Positions 51,464 through 59,896 of a stretch of 64,000 nt of DNA are shown one piece after another. The notes beneath the pieces are model-generated. The model saw only the letters and a program-made list of their open reading frames with translations. It ran no database searches and had not been told where the DNA came from. The translations under genes and the position numbers were made by a program. This DNA comes from an uncultured Lentisphaerota bacterium (GTDB taxonomy: Bacteria > Verrucomicrobiota > Lentisphaeria > Victivallales > UBA1829), in contig ONQZ01000013.1 in assembly GCA_900320095.1 (NCBI GenBank), forward strand, positions 1 through 64,000, written 5' to 3'. The first letter of the stretch is position 1. Every line of letters starts with the position of its first letter.

Positions 51464-51879
51464 TATTGCGCCTCCTCCTGCATGACAAGGTTGACGTTCC
51501 GGAATCCGGCCGCGCGGATGAGCTTCATCACGTTCATCACGACGCCGTATCTGAGGTCACGGTCGCCGCGCAGAAAGATCGCGGTGTCGCGTCCGGTCTG
51601 CTGTTCGATCCGGGACAGAATGATCTGAAGTTCCGCCTCGCTGACGGTCTGCCGGTCGTAGACGATGGAGCCGTCGGCCTTCACGTTGATGATCTTGGAG
51701 TCGGAATCCGGCTTGATGGGGTCGGCGTTCATCTCCGGCGGAGTGACGTCGACGGAATACTCCAGCAGGGGCGCGGTGATCATGAAGATGATCAGGAGGA
51801 AAAAGAGCGTGTCGATCAGGTTCGTGAGGTTGATCTGATCGTAAATCGGGACTTGCAGCGATCTGCGTTTCTGCGGCAT
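51463..51879 (-). CDS. tolR: ExbD/TolR-type biopolymer transport protein
   Basis: 138 aa. The membrane helix 20-40 has the key Asp in NLTNLIDTLFFLLIIFMIT; the periplasmic part (INVKADGSIVYDRQTVS, IFLRGDRDLRYG) is the TolR/ExbD fold. It differs clearly from the two ExbD proteins at 1093-5709, so the two motors are not recent duplicates. 13 nt separate it from tolQ. Confidence 0.92.
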   Translation of the reverse strand: MPQKRRSLQVPIYDQINLTNLIDTLFFLLIIFMITAPLLEYSVDVTPPEMNADPIKPDSDSKIINVKADGSIVYDRQTVSEAELQIILSRIEQQTGRDTAIFLRGDRDLRYGVVMNVMKLIRAAGFRNVNLVMQEEAQ

Positions 51880-51892
51880 GGCTGGCGCTCCC

Positions 51893-52633
51893 TTATTCCT
51901 GCTCCCCGGCGGCGCGGTAGGAGTCGAGCTGTTCGATCTTGAACTTGGCGTAGACCTCGTCGACGAAGGAATCGAGGTGGACCGTGATGTCCTTGATCTT
52001 GGAGGAGATGATGTTCAGGCCGACCATGGACGGCAGCGCCACGAACAGCGCGATCACGGTGGTGAGCAGCGCGCCGGAAACGCCGGGCGCGAGCGTCTGG
52101 ACATCCGCCTTGCCCGCCTGCGCGAGCTTCGTGAACGCGACCGTGATGCCCCAGACCGTGCCGAACAGGCCGAGGAACGGGCTGCCGCTGACCGCGGTCG
52201 CGAGGACCATGGTCCGGCTCTGCAGGATCACGAGCTGATCCTCGACCGCCTGGTTCATCGCGGAACGCATCACTTCCAGCTCGTCATCGCTCATCGCGCG
52301 GCGTCCGCCGCCGGGCTGTTCCAGGTGGAACGACTCGATGCGTTCGCACGCGGCGAGGTAGACCGCCGCGGCGGGCGAGTTGGATTCGGCGGCTTTCTCC
52401 TTCAGCCCGAGCGGATTGCGTTTTTCGCGGAAGGCGCGCAGGAACGCCTGGCTTTTCTTCATGGCGGAGATCAGATTTCCGGCTTTTTCGAGCATAATAT
52501 ACCAGACCGCGATGGAGATGATGAGGAGCAAAATGCAAATCCCCTGCCCGACGCCGTCGCTTTCTTTAAAAGCGTAAACAATACCGTTGGATGCGAGGAG
52601 GGGAGGGACAGACAGAAAGGAGCTGGAAAACAT
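51893..52633 (-). CDS. tolQ: ExbB/TolQ-type proton channel protein
   Basis: 246 aa. Three membrane helices: about 28-48, 143-165 and 178-205. SPFLGLFGTVWGITVAF and LAPGVSGALLTTVIALFVALPSMVG are the conserved core. Unlike the other ExbB it has no cleavable signal. It starts a tolQ-tolR-tonB/tolA unit; tolB and pal are not adjacent. Confidence 0.92.
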   Translation of the reverse strand: MFSSSFLSVPPLLASNGIVYAFKESDGVGQGICILLLIISIAVWYIMLEKAGNLISAMKKSQAFLRAFREKRNPLGLKEKAAESNSPAAAVYLAACERIESFHLEQPGGGRRAMSDDELEVMRSAMNQAVEDQLVILQSRTMVLATAVSGSPFLGLFGTVWGITVAFTKLAQAGKADVQTLAPGVSGALLTTVIALFVALPSMVGLNIISSKIKDITVHLDSFVDEVYAKFKIEQLDSYRAAGEQE

Positions 52634-52675
52634 GAAAGGGACCTCTTTTTGGGAAAAAAATCTTAAAAACTCTAT

Positions 52676-52704
52676 AAATTACTTTGCCAAGACCGATTTT
52701 TCAA
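52676..52704 (-). promoter_or_regulatory. Promoter for tolQ-tolR-tonB
   Basis: Minus strand: TTGAAA (52699-52704), 17 nt, TAATTT (52676-52681). It overlaps the opposite ROK-kinase promoter, so the two units may compete for polymerase. Confidence 0.55.
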
Positions 52705-52712
52705 TGTATATT
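52684..52712 (+). promoter_or_regulatory. Promoter for the ROK kinase operon
   Basis: TTGCCA (52684-52689), 17 nt, TATATT (52707-52712). Confidence 0.7.
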
Positions 52713-52764
52713 GTATCGGTTTTTCTGTTTTTTTTTATTTTTTTCCGGAAGGAGCCCCAAAATC

Positions 52765-53769
52765 ATGGAAACCCCATTCCCGATTCTCGGTTTCGACGTC
52801 GGCGGCACGAAGGTCGCCGTCTCGCTCGTCCTCAGCAACGGCACGCTCATCGCGTCCTCCCGCGTCCCGAACAAGGAACGCAACCCGGACGACGTGCTCC
52901 CCGCGATGGTCTCCGCAGGGAAATCCCTGCTCGCGGACGCCGGGATCCCCCGTGAGGACCTGAAGGCGGTCGGCGTCTGCACGCCCTCTCCGCTCGACTT
53001 CAAGAACGGAATCGTGATGGGCCCGCCGAACATGAAGCTGTGGCGGCACGTCCCGATCCGCGACTACCTGTCCAACGCGTTCGGCGTGCGTGCGTTCTTC
53101 GACAACGACGCGAACGCGTCCGGGCTCGCCGAATGGCTCTTCGGTTCCGGCGTCGGCGTGCGCGACATGCTGTACATCACCATGAGCACGGGCATCGGCG
53201 CGGGCGTCATCGCGAACGGACGCCTCATGCGCGGCGCGACCTGCGACGGCGGCGAGGTCGGGCACATGATCCTCGACGCGAACGGACCGCTCTGCAACTG
53301 CGGACTGCGCGGCTGCTGGGAAGCGTTCTCCGGCGGGCGCGCCATCGCCCAGCGCGTGCAGCGCGAGCTCGCGGACAAGCCGAACAGCTTCATCATGCAG
53401 CTCGTCGACGGCAACATCGACAACATCGACATGAAGGTCCTGACCGACGCAGTGCTGGCGAACGATCCGTATGCGTGCGCGGTCTGGGACGAGATGATGG
53501 AACGCAACGCGCAGGCGATCGGCATGCTCCACAACATCTTCAACCCGTCGGTCATCGCGCTCGGCACCATCGCCATCCAGTGCGGCGACCTCTTCATGAA
53601 CCCGCTCCTCGAACGCGTCAAAAAGTACGGCTGGAAGCAGCCGCGCGAGGCGTGCTCCATCGTGCCCGGCAAGCTCGGAAGCAAGCTCGGCGAATACGCC
53701 GGTTCCGCCGTGGCGCTCTACGCGCTCCACGAGCTCGGCGAATGGGATCTGCCCTGGCAGAACAACTGA
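52765..53769 (+). CDS. ROK-family sugar kinase (glucokinase-like)
   Basis: 334 aa. GGAAGGAG lies upstream of the ATG at 52765. ATP-binding phosphate 1 loop FDVGGTKVAVSL, catalytic FDNDANASGLAE (Asp), STGIGAGVI, and the ROK zinc motif CNCGLRGCWEAFSGG after GEVGHMIL. It lacks an N-terminal DNA-binding domain, so it is an enzyme and not a repressor. It probably phosphorylates glucose or an amino sugar. It leads an operon with an anchored protein, a heptose-type kinase and maf. Confidence 0.9.
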   Translation: METPFPILGFDVGGTKVAVSLVLSNGTLIASSRVPNKERNPDDVLPAMVSAGKSLLADAGIPREDLKAVGVCTPSPLDFKNGIVMGPPNMKLWRHVPIRDYLSNAFGVRAFFDNDANASGLAEWLFGSGVGVRDMLYITMSTGIGAGVIANGRLMRGATCDGGEVGHMILDANGPLCNCGLRGCWEAFSGGRAIAQRVQRELADKPNSFIMQLVDGNIDNIDMKVLTDAVLANDPYACAVWDEMMERNAQAIGMLHNIFNPSVIALGTIAIQCGDLFMNPLLERVKKYGWKQPREACSIVPGKLGSKLGEYAGSAVALYALHELGEWDLPWQNN

Positions 53770-53786
53770 ACGGCGGCGTTTCCACG

Positions 53787-54269
53787 ATGAGCAAAGTCAA
53801 CATCAAAGAGTTTTATTCCACGAAGCGCAAGCGCGACGTCGTGACCGGCGCCGCCATCGCTTTGTTCGGAATCCTGATCTTCTTCCAGCTCTACATCACG
53901 ATCGTCTTCCCGCTTCAGCTGCGCCACCAGAAATTCCTGGTCCTCGAGATGGAGAAGGACGAGATGTACGAGCAGATCGACCGCATCCGCGACGCCATCC
54001 GAGCCACAAAAGGGAAGGATTTCGCCCAGAAAGGCGAGGTCAAGCTCGTCGAAGGCATCCTCGACCAGTTCGCGCTCCACGTGCGCGAGAACGGCAAGGA
54101 AATGAACCTGGAGCAGGTCGCCGAACTGCGGAACGTGCTGTCGCGCTACGAACTGACCGTGATGACCTGGAAGGAAAAGAAGACCGACAACTACCACATC
54201 CGGCAGGACACGCTCGACACGACCCCCTACGCCCGGACGATCGAAACCAGCATCCTGAACACACACTGA
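53787..54269 (+). CDS. Membrane-anchored protein of unknown function
   Basis: 160 aa. One membrane helix (about 21-43) follows a basic N-terminus (STKRKRD), placing the rest outside the cytoplasm. The outer part is helical with several charged stretches (LEMEKDEMYEQIDRIRDAIRATKG). No family recognised. It lies 17 nt after the ROK kinase and 12 nt before the heptose-type kinase, on the same transcript. Confidence 0.7.
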   Translation: MSKVNIKEFYSTKRKRDVVTGAAIALFGILIFFQLYITIVFPLQLRHQKFLVLEMEKDEMYEQIDRIRDAIRATKGKDFAQKGEVKLVEGILDQFALHVRENGKEMNLEQVAELRNVLSRYELTVMTWKEKKTDNYHIRQDTLDTTPYARTIETSILNTH

Positions 54270-54281
54270 GGTTATTTCAAT

Positions 54282-55334
54282 ATGCCCCCGATTATCTCCT
54301 CCGAACGCTTCAACACGCTCGTCAGCGCCTCCAAACCGCTCCGCATCGCCGTGCTCGGCGACCTCATGCTCGACACCTACATCTCCGGCACAGCCTCGCG
54401 CCTCTCCCAGGAGGCCCCCGTGCCCGTGCTCCGCGTCCGCGACAAGAGCATCCGCCTCGGCGGCGCGGCGAACGTCATGCGCAACCTGAAGGCGCTGTCG
54501 CCCGAGGCGAAGATCTTCGCGTTCGGCATCGTCGGCGTCGACGAGCCCGGCGAAAAGCTCCGCGCGCTGCTCGCCGGAGCCCGCATCAACACCAACGGCA
54601 TCGTCGGCGTGCCCGGCCGCGTCACCATCGAAAAACAGCGTGTGATCGCCGGAAACCAGCAGATCGTCCGCATGGACTTCGAGGAGACCGCGCCCGTCGA
54701 CACCGAAATCCGCGACCGCCTCATCGAAACCCTGACCAAGAAGATCCGCCTGCACGAACTGGACGCCGTCGTCATCGAGGACTACGCAAAGGGGCTCATC
54801 GGACAGGAAATGCTCGACGCAATCGTCTCGACCGCCTCGCACGAGGGCATCTTCACCTCGCTCGATCCGCATCCCGGCAACCCGGTCCGGACCCGCGGAA
54901 TCTCCCTCATGACCCCGAACCGCGCCGAGGCATTCGCGCTGGCCGGCGTCTACCACACCGACCCCGCCGACGATCCGGCGAAGGACCCCGCGCTTCAGGA
55001 AGTCGCCGCGAAAATCCGCAGGGAATGGGCGCCCGACATCCTGCTCGTCACGCTCGGCCATCAGGGCATGGCGCTGTACTCCGAGAAGGAGCCGCGCGGA
55101 TTCGTGATCCCGACCATCGCGCGCGAAGTCTTCGACGTCTCCGGCGCGGGCGACACCGTCATCTCCGCGTTCACGCTGTACCACGCGGCGGGCGCGACCG
55201 ACCGCGAGGCGGCGCTCATCTCGAACCAGGCGGCGGGCATCGTCGTCGGCAAGGCGGGCACCGCCACGACCGATCCGGCGGAGATCGCCGCGTCGTTCAA
55301 GCTGGAAGCGGAAGCGGAGAAACGCAATGCCTGA
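54282..55334 (+). CDS. hldE: PfkB-family kinase, D-glycero-beta-D-manno-heptose-7-phosphate kinase (HldE N-domain type)
   Basis: 350 aa. VLGDLMLDTYISGTASRLSQEAPVPVLRV and RLGGAANVMRNL are the HldE/RfaE substrate-side pattern; VSGAGDTVISAF holds the catalytic Asp. It phosphorylates heptose 7-phosphate for ADP-heptose, a precursor of LPS core. The C-terminal cytidylyl/adenylyltransferase domain of bifunctional HldE is absent, so that step must come from another gene. The next gene (maf) overlaps its end by 8 nt. The symbol covers only the kinase half (rfaE1). Confidence 0.85.
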   Translation: MPPIISSERFNTLVSASKPLRIAVLGDLMLDTYISGTASRLSQEAPVPVLRVRDKSIRLGGAANVMRNLKALSPEAKIFAFGIVGVDEPGEKLRALLAGARINTNGIVGVPGRVTIEKQRVIAGNQQIVRMDFEETAPVDTEIRDRLIETLTKKIRLHELDAVVIEDYAKGLIGQEMLDAIVSTASHEGIFTSLDPHPGNPVRTRGISLMTPNRAEAFALAGVYHTDPADDPAKDPALQEVAAKIRREWAPDILLVTLGHQGMALYSEKEPRGFVIPTIAREVFDVSGAGDTVISAFTLYHAAGATDREAALISNQAAGIVVGKAGTATTDPAEIAASFKLEAEAEKRNA

Positions 55335-55917
55335 CCTGCCGGACGGAACCGGTTCCGCCGCACGTCCGGTCATCCTCGCATCCGCCTCGCCGCGCAGGTC
55401 CGCCCTGCTCAAAGAGGCGGGTCCGGCGTTCGCGGACATGCGTATCCTGACCTCGCACGTGGAGGAGGGCAGCGACCCGCTGGAGAACGCCAGGCTGAAA
55501 GCCGAGGCTGTCGCGCAAATGAATCCGCGCGCGCTCGTGATCGGCGCGGACACCGTGATCCGGTTCGAGGGGAAGACGATCGGCAAGCCCGCCGACCTCG
55601 AAGACGCGAAACGGATCCTCGCGACGCTCTCCGGCCGCACGCACGACGTGGCGACCGGGGTCTGCGTCCGCTGCGTCGAGGCCGACATCCTCGTCCGGTT
55701 CGAGGACATCACGCACGTGACGTTCCGCACGCTGACGCCCGAAGCCATCGGCAAGTACGTGCGTGACGTCAACGTGCTGGACAAGGCCGGGGCGTACGCG
55801 ATCCAGGAGCACGGCGAGGACATCATCGAATCCATCGACGGCTCGCTCACGAACGTCATCGGGCTCCCGGTGGAACGTCTGAAAGAGACGTTCGAGTATC
55901 TGCGGAAGCTCGCCTGA
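55327..55917 (+). CDS. maf: Maf-family nucleotide pyrophosphatase
   Basis: 196 aa. VILASASPRRSALLKEAG, GADTVIRFEGKTIGKP, SGRTHDVATGV, DKAGAYAIQEHGE and IIGLPVE are Maf motifs. Maf proteins hydrolyse modified or canonical NTPs (dTTP, UTP or m7GTP by subfamily) and delay septum formation when overproduced. It is translationally coupled to the heptose-type kinase. IESIDGSLTNVIGLP suggests the dTTP/UTP branch, but this is not certain. Confidence 0.92.
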   Translation: MPDLPDGTGSAARPVILASASPRRSALLKEAGPAFADMRILTSHVEEGSDPLENARLKAEAVAQMNPRALVIGADTVIRFEGKTIGKPADLEDAKRILATLSGRTHDVATGVCVRCVEADILVRFEDITHVTFRTLTPEAIGKYVRDVNVLDKAGAYAIQEHGEDIIESIDGSLTNVIGLPVERLKETFEYLRKLA

Positions 55918-55975
55918 CCGCTTTGCAGGCTTGCAGGTTTGCGCGGTTCCGTTTTGTCTTTTTGCGCTTCGGCTA

Positions 55976-56003
55976 TTGAAAAATCGCATTCGTGCGTTAT
56001 ATT
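55976..56003 (+). promoter_or_regulatory. Promoter for iorAB
   Basis: TTGAAA (55976-55981), 16 nt, TATATT (55998-56003). Confidence 0.7.
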
Positions 56004-56068
56004 TAGATAATCTTTTTCACAAAACCAGTATTCCCCTCAAACAGGGATCATCACCAACAGGGCATACC

Positions 56069-57670
56069 ATGGCTGACAAAAAAATGATATTGAGCGGCGA
56101 CGGCGCGATCGCCTACGGCGCGAAAGCGTGCGGCGTGACGCTGGGCGCGGGTTATCCCGGCACGCCGTCCACGGAAATCCTTGAAACCCTCACAAGCATC
56201 GGCGGCGCGGCACAGTGGTCGCCCAACGAGAAAGTCGCGCTCGAAGTCGCGACGGGCGTCTCGCTCGGCAACGGGCGCGCGCTGGTGACCATGAAGCACG
56301 TCGGGCTGAACGTGGCGGCGGATCCGCTGTTCACGCTGACCTACATGGGCGTCAACGGCGGCCTCGTGATCGTGTCCGCGGACGATCCGGGCATGGTGTC
56401 CAGCCAGAACGAGCAGGACAACCGGAATTACGCGAAGTTCGCGCAGATGCCGATGCTGGAGCCGTCCTCCAGCCAGGAAGCCTACGACCTGACCATCCGC
56501 GCGTTCGAGCTCTCCGAAAAGTTCAAAGTGCCGGTCCTCCTCCGCATGACCACGCGCGTCTGCCACTCCATGGGGCCCGTCGCGCTCTGGAAGGAAGACG
56601 AAGCGTTCCGTCCGGCGCCGTACAAGGCCGACGCCACGACCAAGGTCATGATCCCGGCATACGCCCGCCGCGCCCACGTCCGCCTCATCCAGGTGATGAG
56701 GGACCTCGCGGCATACAATGAAGCATCCGACCTGCACACGGTCCTCAATCCCGGCTCTTCCGAACTCGGCATCCTCAGCTCCGGCGTGAGCGTCCAGCAT
56801 GTGCTGGAAGCCGCCCCGGAAGCCTCCGTGCTCCAGCTGAAAATGACCTGGCCGCTTCCAATGGACGCCATCCGCAAGTTCGCCTCCGGCGTGAAGCGTT
56901 TCGCGGTCGTCGAGGAAGGCAGCCGGTTCCTGGAGGAAAACCTCCGCGCCGCCGGGATCGCGGTCGAAGGCAAGGAAGACGTCTTCGAATGCGGCGAACT
57001 CTCCGTCGGCCGCGTGAAACAGCTCCTCGCGCACGACACCACGCCGCCGCCCGCGGGCGCTCCGGGCCGTCCCCCGGCGCTCTGCCCCGGCTGTCCGCAC
57101 CGCAAGACGTTCGAACTGCTCAGCGACCTGAAGCTGACCGTGCTCGGCGACATCGGCTGCTACACGCTCGGCGTACTCCCGCCGTTCAGCGCCATGGACG
57201 CCTCCGAATGCATGGGCGCAAGCATCGGCATGGGCCTCGGACTCCGCCGTTCGCTCGGCGACACGCCCGAAGCCCGCCGCGTGGTCAGCGTGATCGGCGA
57301 CAGCACGTTCCTGCACAGCGGCCTGACCGGCGTGGTCGATATGGTCTACAACAAGCCCGCGACCGGGCACGTGGTCCTGCTGCTCGACAACGGCACGACC
57401 GCCATGACCGGGCTCCAGGAGCACGCCGCCACCGGCTACCACCTGGACAAGACTCCGGCGGTCCCGATCAAGCTCGAAGACGTCTGCCGTGCGCTCGGCG
57501 TCGACCACGTCGACGTCGTGGACCCCGTCGGCGACAACGACGGCTACCGCGCGCTCCTGCAGGAACGCCTGGCGTCCAACGACGCCACCGTGATCATCGT
57601 GCGCCGTCCGTGCCTGATGCAAATGAAGAAGATGGCGAAAATGGCAAATTCCACCGAGGTGAAAAAATGA
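56069..57670 (+). CDS. iorA: Indolepyruvate:ferredoxin oxidoreductase alpha subunit, without C-terminal ferredoxin domain
   Basis: 533 aa; usual IorA proteins are about 600 or more. N-terminal pyruvate-binding domain (LSGDGAIAYGAKACGVTLGAGYPGTPSTE, ISADDPGMVSSQNEQDNR-like), then the ThDP domain with CPGCPHRKTFELL, GDSTFLHSGLTG and LLDNGTTAMTG. It ends soon after IIVRRPCLM, where other IorA proteins continue with two CX2CX2CX3C ferredoxin clusters; those are missing. It decarboxylates aryl-pyruvates to arylacetyl-CoA, passing electrons to ferredoxin. A separate ferredoxin would be needed. It overlaps iorB by 4 nt. Confidence 0.92.
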   Translation: MADKKMILSGDGAIAYGAKACGVTLGAGYPGTPSTEILETLTSIGGAAQWSPNEKVALEVATGVSLGNGRALVTMKHVGLNVAADPLFTLTYMGVNGGLVIVSADDPGMVSSQNEQDNRNYAKFAQMPMLEPSSSQEAYDLTIRAFELSEKFKVPVLLRMTTRVCHSMGPVALWKEDEAFRPAPYKADATTKVMIPAYARRAHVRLIQVMRDLAAYNEASDLHTVLNPGSSELGILSSGVSVQHVLEAAPEASVLQLKMTWPLPMDAIRKFASGVKRFAVVEEGSRFLEENLRAAGIAVEGKEDVFECGELSVGRVKQLLAHDTTPPPAGAPGRPPALCPGCPHRKTFELLSDLKLTVLGDIGCYTLGVLPPFSAMDASECMGASIGMGLGLRRSLGDTPEARRVVSVIGDSTFLHSGLTGVVDMVYNKPATGHVVLLLDNGTTAMTGLQEHAATGYHLDKTPAVPIKLEDVCRALGVDHVDVVDPVGDNDGYRALLQERLASNDATVIIVRRPCLMQMKKMAKMANSTEVKK

Positions 57671-58140
57671 GTCGTGACATTACCAACGTCCTGTTCGTCG
57701 GCATCGGCGGCCAGGGGATCATCCGCGCATCCGACATGCTGACCGAAGCCGCGTTCCGCCTCGGATTCGACGTCAAGAAAAGCGAACTCCACGGCATGAG
57801 CCAGCGCGGCGGCTCCGTCTCCAGCGACGTTCGCTTCGGCAAGAAAGTCCTCAGCCCGATGGTCCCCGTCGGCATGACCGACTACCTCGTGGCGGTCTCC
57901 GAGGACCAGATCGAGGTCGCCCGCCCGTACCTGAACGACGCCACGGTCATCGTGCGCCCGTCCGACCTGTCCGCCGACGACGCGAAGTCCCGCATGGCGA
58001 ACATCGCGATGCTGGGCGTGCTGAACCGCTACCTCAAATTCCCCGCGGACCTCTGGGAGACCCTGATCCGCGAGAACTTCGCCGGCCCGGTCGGCGAAGC
58101 AAACGTGCTGGCGTTCCGCCGCGGCGCGAACCTCGCCTGA
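57667..58140 (+). CDS. iorB: Indolepyruvate:ferredoxin oxidoreductase beta subunit
   Basis: 157 aa. GAGGTGA lies before the ATG. VLFVGIGGQGIIRASDMLTEAAFRLG and the KKSELHGMSQRGGSVSSDVRFG motif are the gamma-type domain of 2-oxoacid:ferredoxin oxidoreductases. It is somewhat shorter than most IorB (about 190). It forms the heterotetramer with IorA. A strong terminator follows. Confidence 0.93.
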   Translation: MSRDITNVLFVGIGGQGIIRASDMLTEAAFRLGFDVKKSELHGMSQRGGSVSSDVRFGKKVLSPMVPVGMTDYLVAVSEDQIEVARPYLNDATVIVRPSDLSADDAKSRMANIAMLGVLNRYLKFPADLWETLIRENFAGPVGEANVLAFRRGANLA

Positions 58141-58172
58141 TCCGCGCACGGCAATCATCCGGGCAAAACGAA

Positions 58173-58209
58173 GCCCCCGGAACCGCGACAGGTCCCGGGG
58201 GCGTTTTTT
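58173..58209 (+). terminator. Terminator after iorAB
   Basis: GCCCCCGG (58173-58180) pairs with CCGGGGGC (58195-58202), followed by GTTTTTT. Confidence 0.88.
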
Positions 58210-58250
58210 GTGCTCCGCTGGTCTTGAAGGTCAGCGGAAAACACTGCCTT

Positions 58251-59876
58251 TTATTCGATGGTCATCGAATCCAGTCCGAACTGCTCGAACCCGAGGTTCG
58301 TGACCGGGTGTTCGACGCCGTGCGTCAGCGCGTCGTCCGCCGCTTTCATCTCGTTGCGGAGCGATTCCGGCACGTTGTCGGACGGCTGGGCATATTCGGC
58401 GTGTACGGAAAGGATCAGCTCGGTCTCGCGGGCGGATTCGGATTCCGTGGAGAACGCCCAGCCGAGGATCGGGATGTCCTTCAGGATCGGGAGTCCGGAC
58501 ACGCTGCGGACGATCTGCTTGCGCTTGATGCCGCCGATCACGAAGTCGCGCGCCTCGTATCCCAGATGGATTTCCGTCTCGAAATCGGACTTACTGAGGC
58601 GGGGCGTGCCGTCGCTGTTCCAGCCGAGCAGGCTCACGCCGGAGACCTTGATCGGCAGGACGGACGCTTTTTCGGCCACAACCGGGGTGACCTCCATGCT
58701 GAACTTGAAGCCTTCGGACGCCTTCGTGTTCTGGCGGTTGCCGTGTTTGATCGGGACGTCCGCGCCCGCGGGCAGTTTCGGCTTTCCATCGATCAGGATG
58801 CCGTCGTTGATGGAGGTGTCCTCGATCGGGTCCTCCTCCTCATAGAAGAGGCCGGAGCCGACGGAGATTTCCGATTTGCGGCGGTTCTTCGCGGTGATGA
58901 CGCCCTCCGTGACGACCTTCGCGCGCCCGGTGGAGGTCAGGAAGTCGAAATACTTCGTGTTCCACTTCGGGTTGAAGTTGAAGTAATCTGTGCGGCTGCT
59001 GTGGGAGCCGTCGATGCCGCCCGCGAACGTCCGCGCCCAGTTATTGCGGTAGCGTCCGCCGACGGAGAAGAAGTCGATCCCATCGTTGTTCTTCCAGCTC
59101 TGGAAGTCGACGCCGAGTTTGTCGTCGTTCTCCGTGCTGACCTCGTAGAGGCAGTACGAGAGGCGGATTTCCGGCATCGGCTTGTCATACGATTCCAGCT
59201 GCTCCTTGATGCCGTTCCAGCTCCAGTAGGACGAGGCGACGAAGAGAGCGTTCAGGCCGCCGTCGACGACCAGTTTGTCCACGCCGTGCGAGAATTCGAC
59301 GTCCTCGGTGGTCGCGCCGACTCTCAGAAGCATTTCGCGGAGGTTGGCGGCAGTGTTCGCTTTCGGGAAGTAGAGGAACAGGCCCTTGCCCGTGATGAGC
59401 TCCATGCCGGGCTGATCCAGACCCGCGATGATCTCGTCGATGCTGTCGCCTTTTCCGCGGTTCTCAAACCGGTAGTCCTCGGCGGAAACCAGCACGATGC
59501 CGCGTCCGTCATTGTACCTGACGGCGTCGACCGCAACGGGGTTTCCCACGACCTGTGTGGCATTCACCACGCCCTGAATATAGCCTCGGATCGTATAGGG
59601 ATTGGTGTGTTTCAGCTCGTACAGCTTCGTGATGACGAAGGGATCGGTATTGCCGCGGATGAAATGAACGGCATCTTCGCCGTCCTTCAGGTCCACGCGG
59701 ATCTGCGTCTGGACGGTGCTGCTGCCGTAGCCTTCCGTGGGGGCGTTGTTGTACGCCTGGGGCGAGCCGGGAATCCCGTGCGGGGTGAAATCGACCGACA
59801 CATCATCATCGGAAAACACGGAGACGGCTGCGAGGAGAAACGCGGTTGCGAAAAGATGTTTCATCATGGTTTTCAT
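58251..59876 (-). CDS. Secretin-like protein, second of two
   Basis: 541 aa with a signal peptide (about 1-22). AAGGAG lies 8 nt before the ATG at 59876. An N-domain region (LYELKHTNPYTIRGYIQGVV, GIVLVSAEDYRFE) resembles secretin N-domains. The C-terminal third has the secretin core pattern, ending with FVIGGIKRKQIVRSVSGLPILKDIPILGWAFS and ETELILSVHAEYAQP. It should form part of an outer-membrane ring for type II secretion or type IV pili. It lies 20 nt after a shorter relative and lacks adjoining gsp genes. Confidence 0.82.
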   Translation of the reverse strand: MKTMMKHLFATAFLLAAVSVFSDDDVSVDFTPHGIPGSPQAYNNAPTEGYGSSTVQTQIRVDLKDGEDAVHFIRGNTDPFVITKLYELKHTNPYTIRGYIQGVVNATQVVGNPVAVDAVRYNDGRGIVLVSAEDYRFENRGKGDSIDEIIAGLDQPGMELITGKGLFLYFPKANTAANLREMLLRVGATTEDVEFSHGVDKLVVDGGLNALFVASSYWSWNGIKEQLESYDKPMPEIRLSYCLYEVSTENDDKLGVDFQSWKNNDGIDFFSVGGRYRNNWARTFAGGIDGSHSSRTDYFNFNPKWNTKYFDFLTSTGRAKVVTEGVITAKNRRKSEISVGSGLFYEEEDPIEDTSINDGILIDGKPKLPAGADVPIKHGNRQNTKASEGFKFSMEVTPVVAEKASVLPIKVSGVSLLGWNSDGTPRLSKSDFETEIHLGYEARDFVIGGIKRKQIVRSVSGLPILKDIPILGWAFSTESESARETELILSVHAEYAQPSDNVPESLRNEMKAADDALTHGVEHPVTNLGFEQFGLDSMTIE

Positions 59877-59896
59877 GGTTCATGCTCCTTTCCCGA

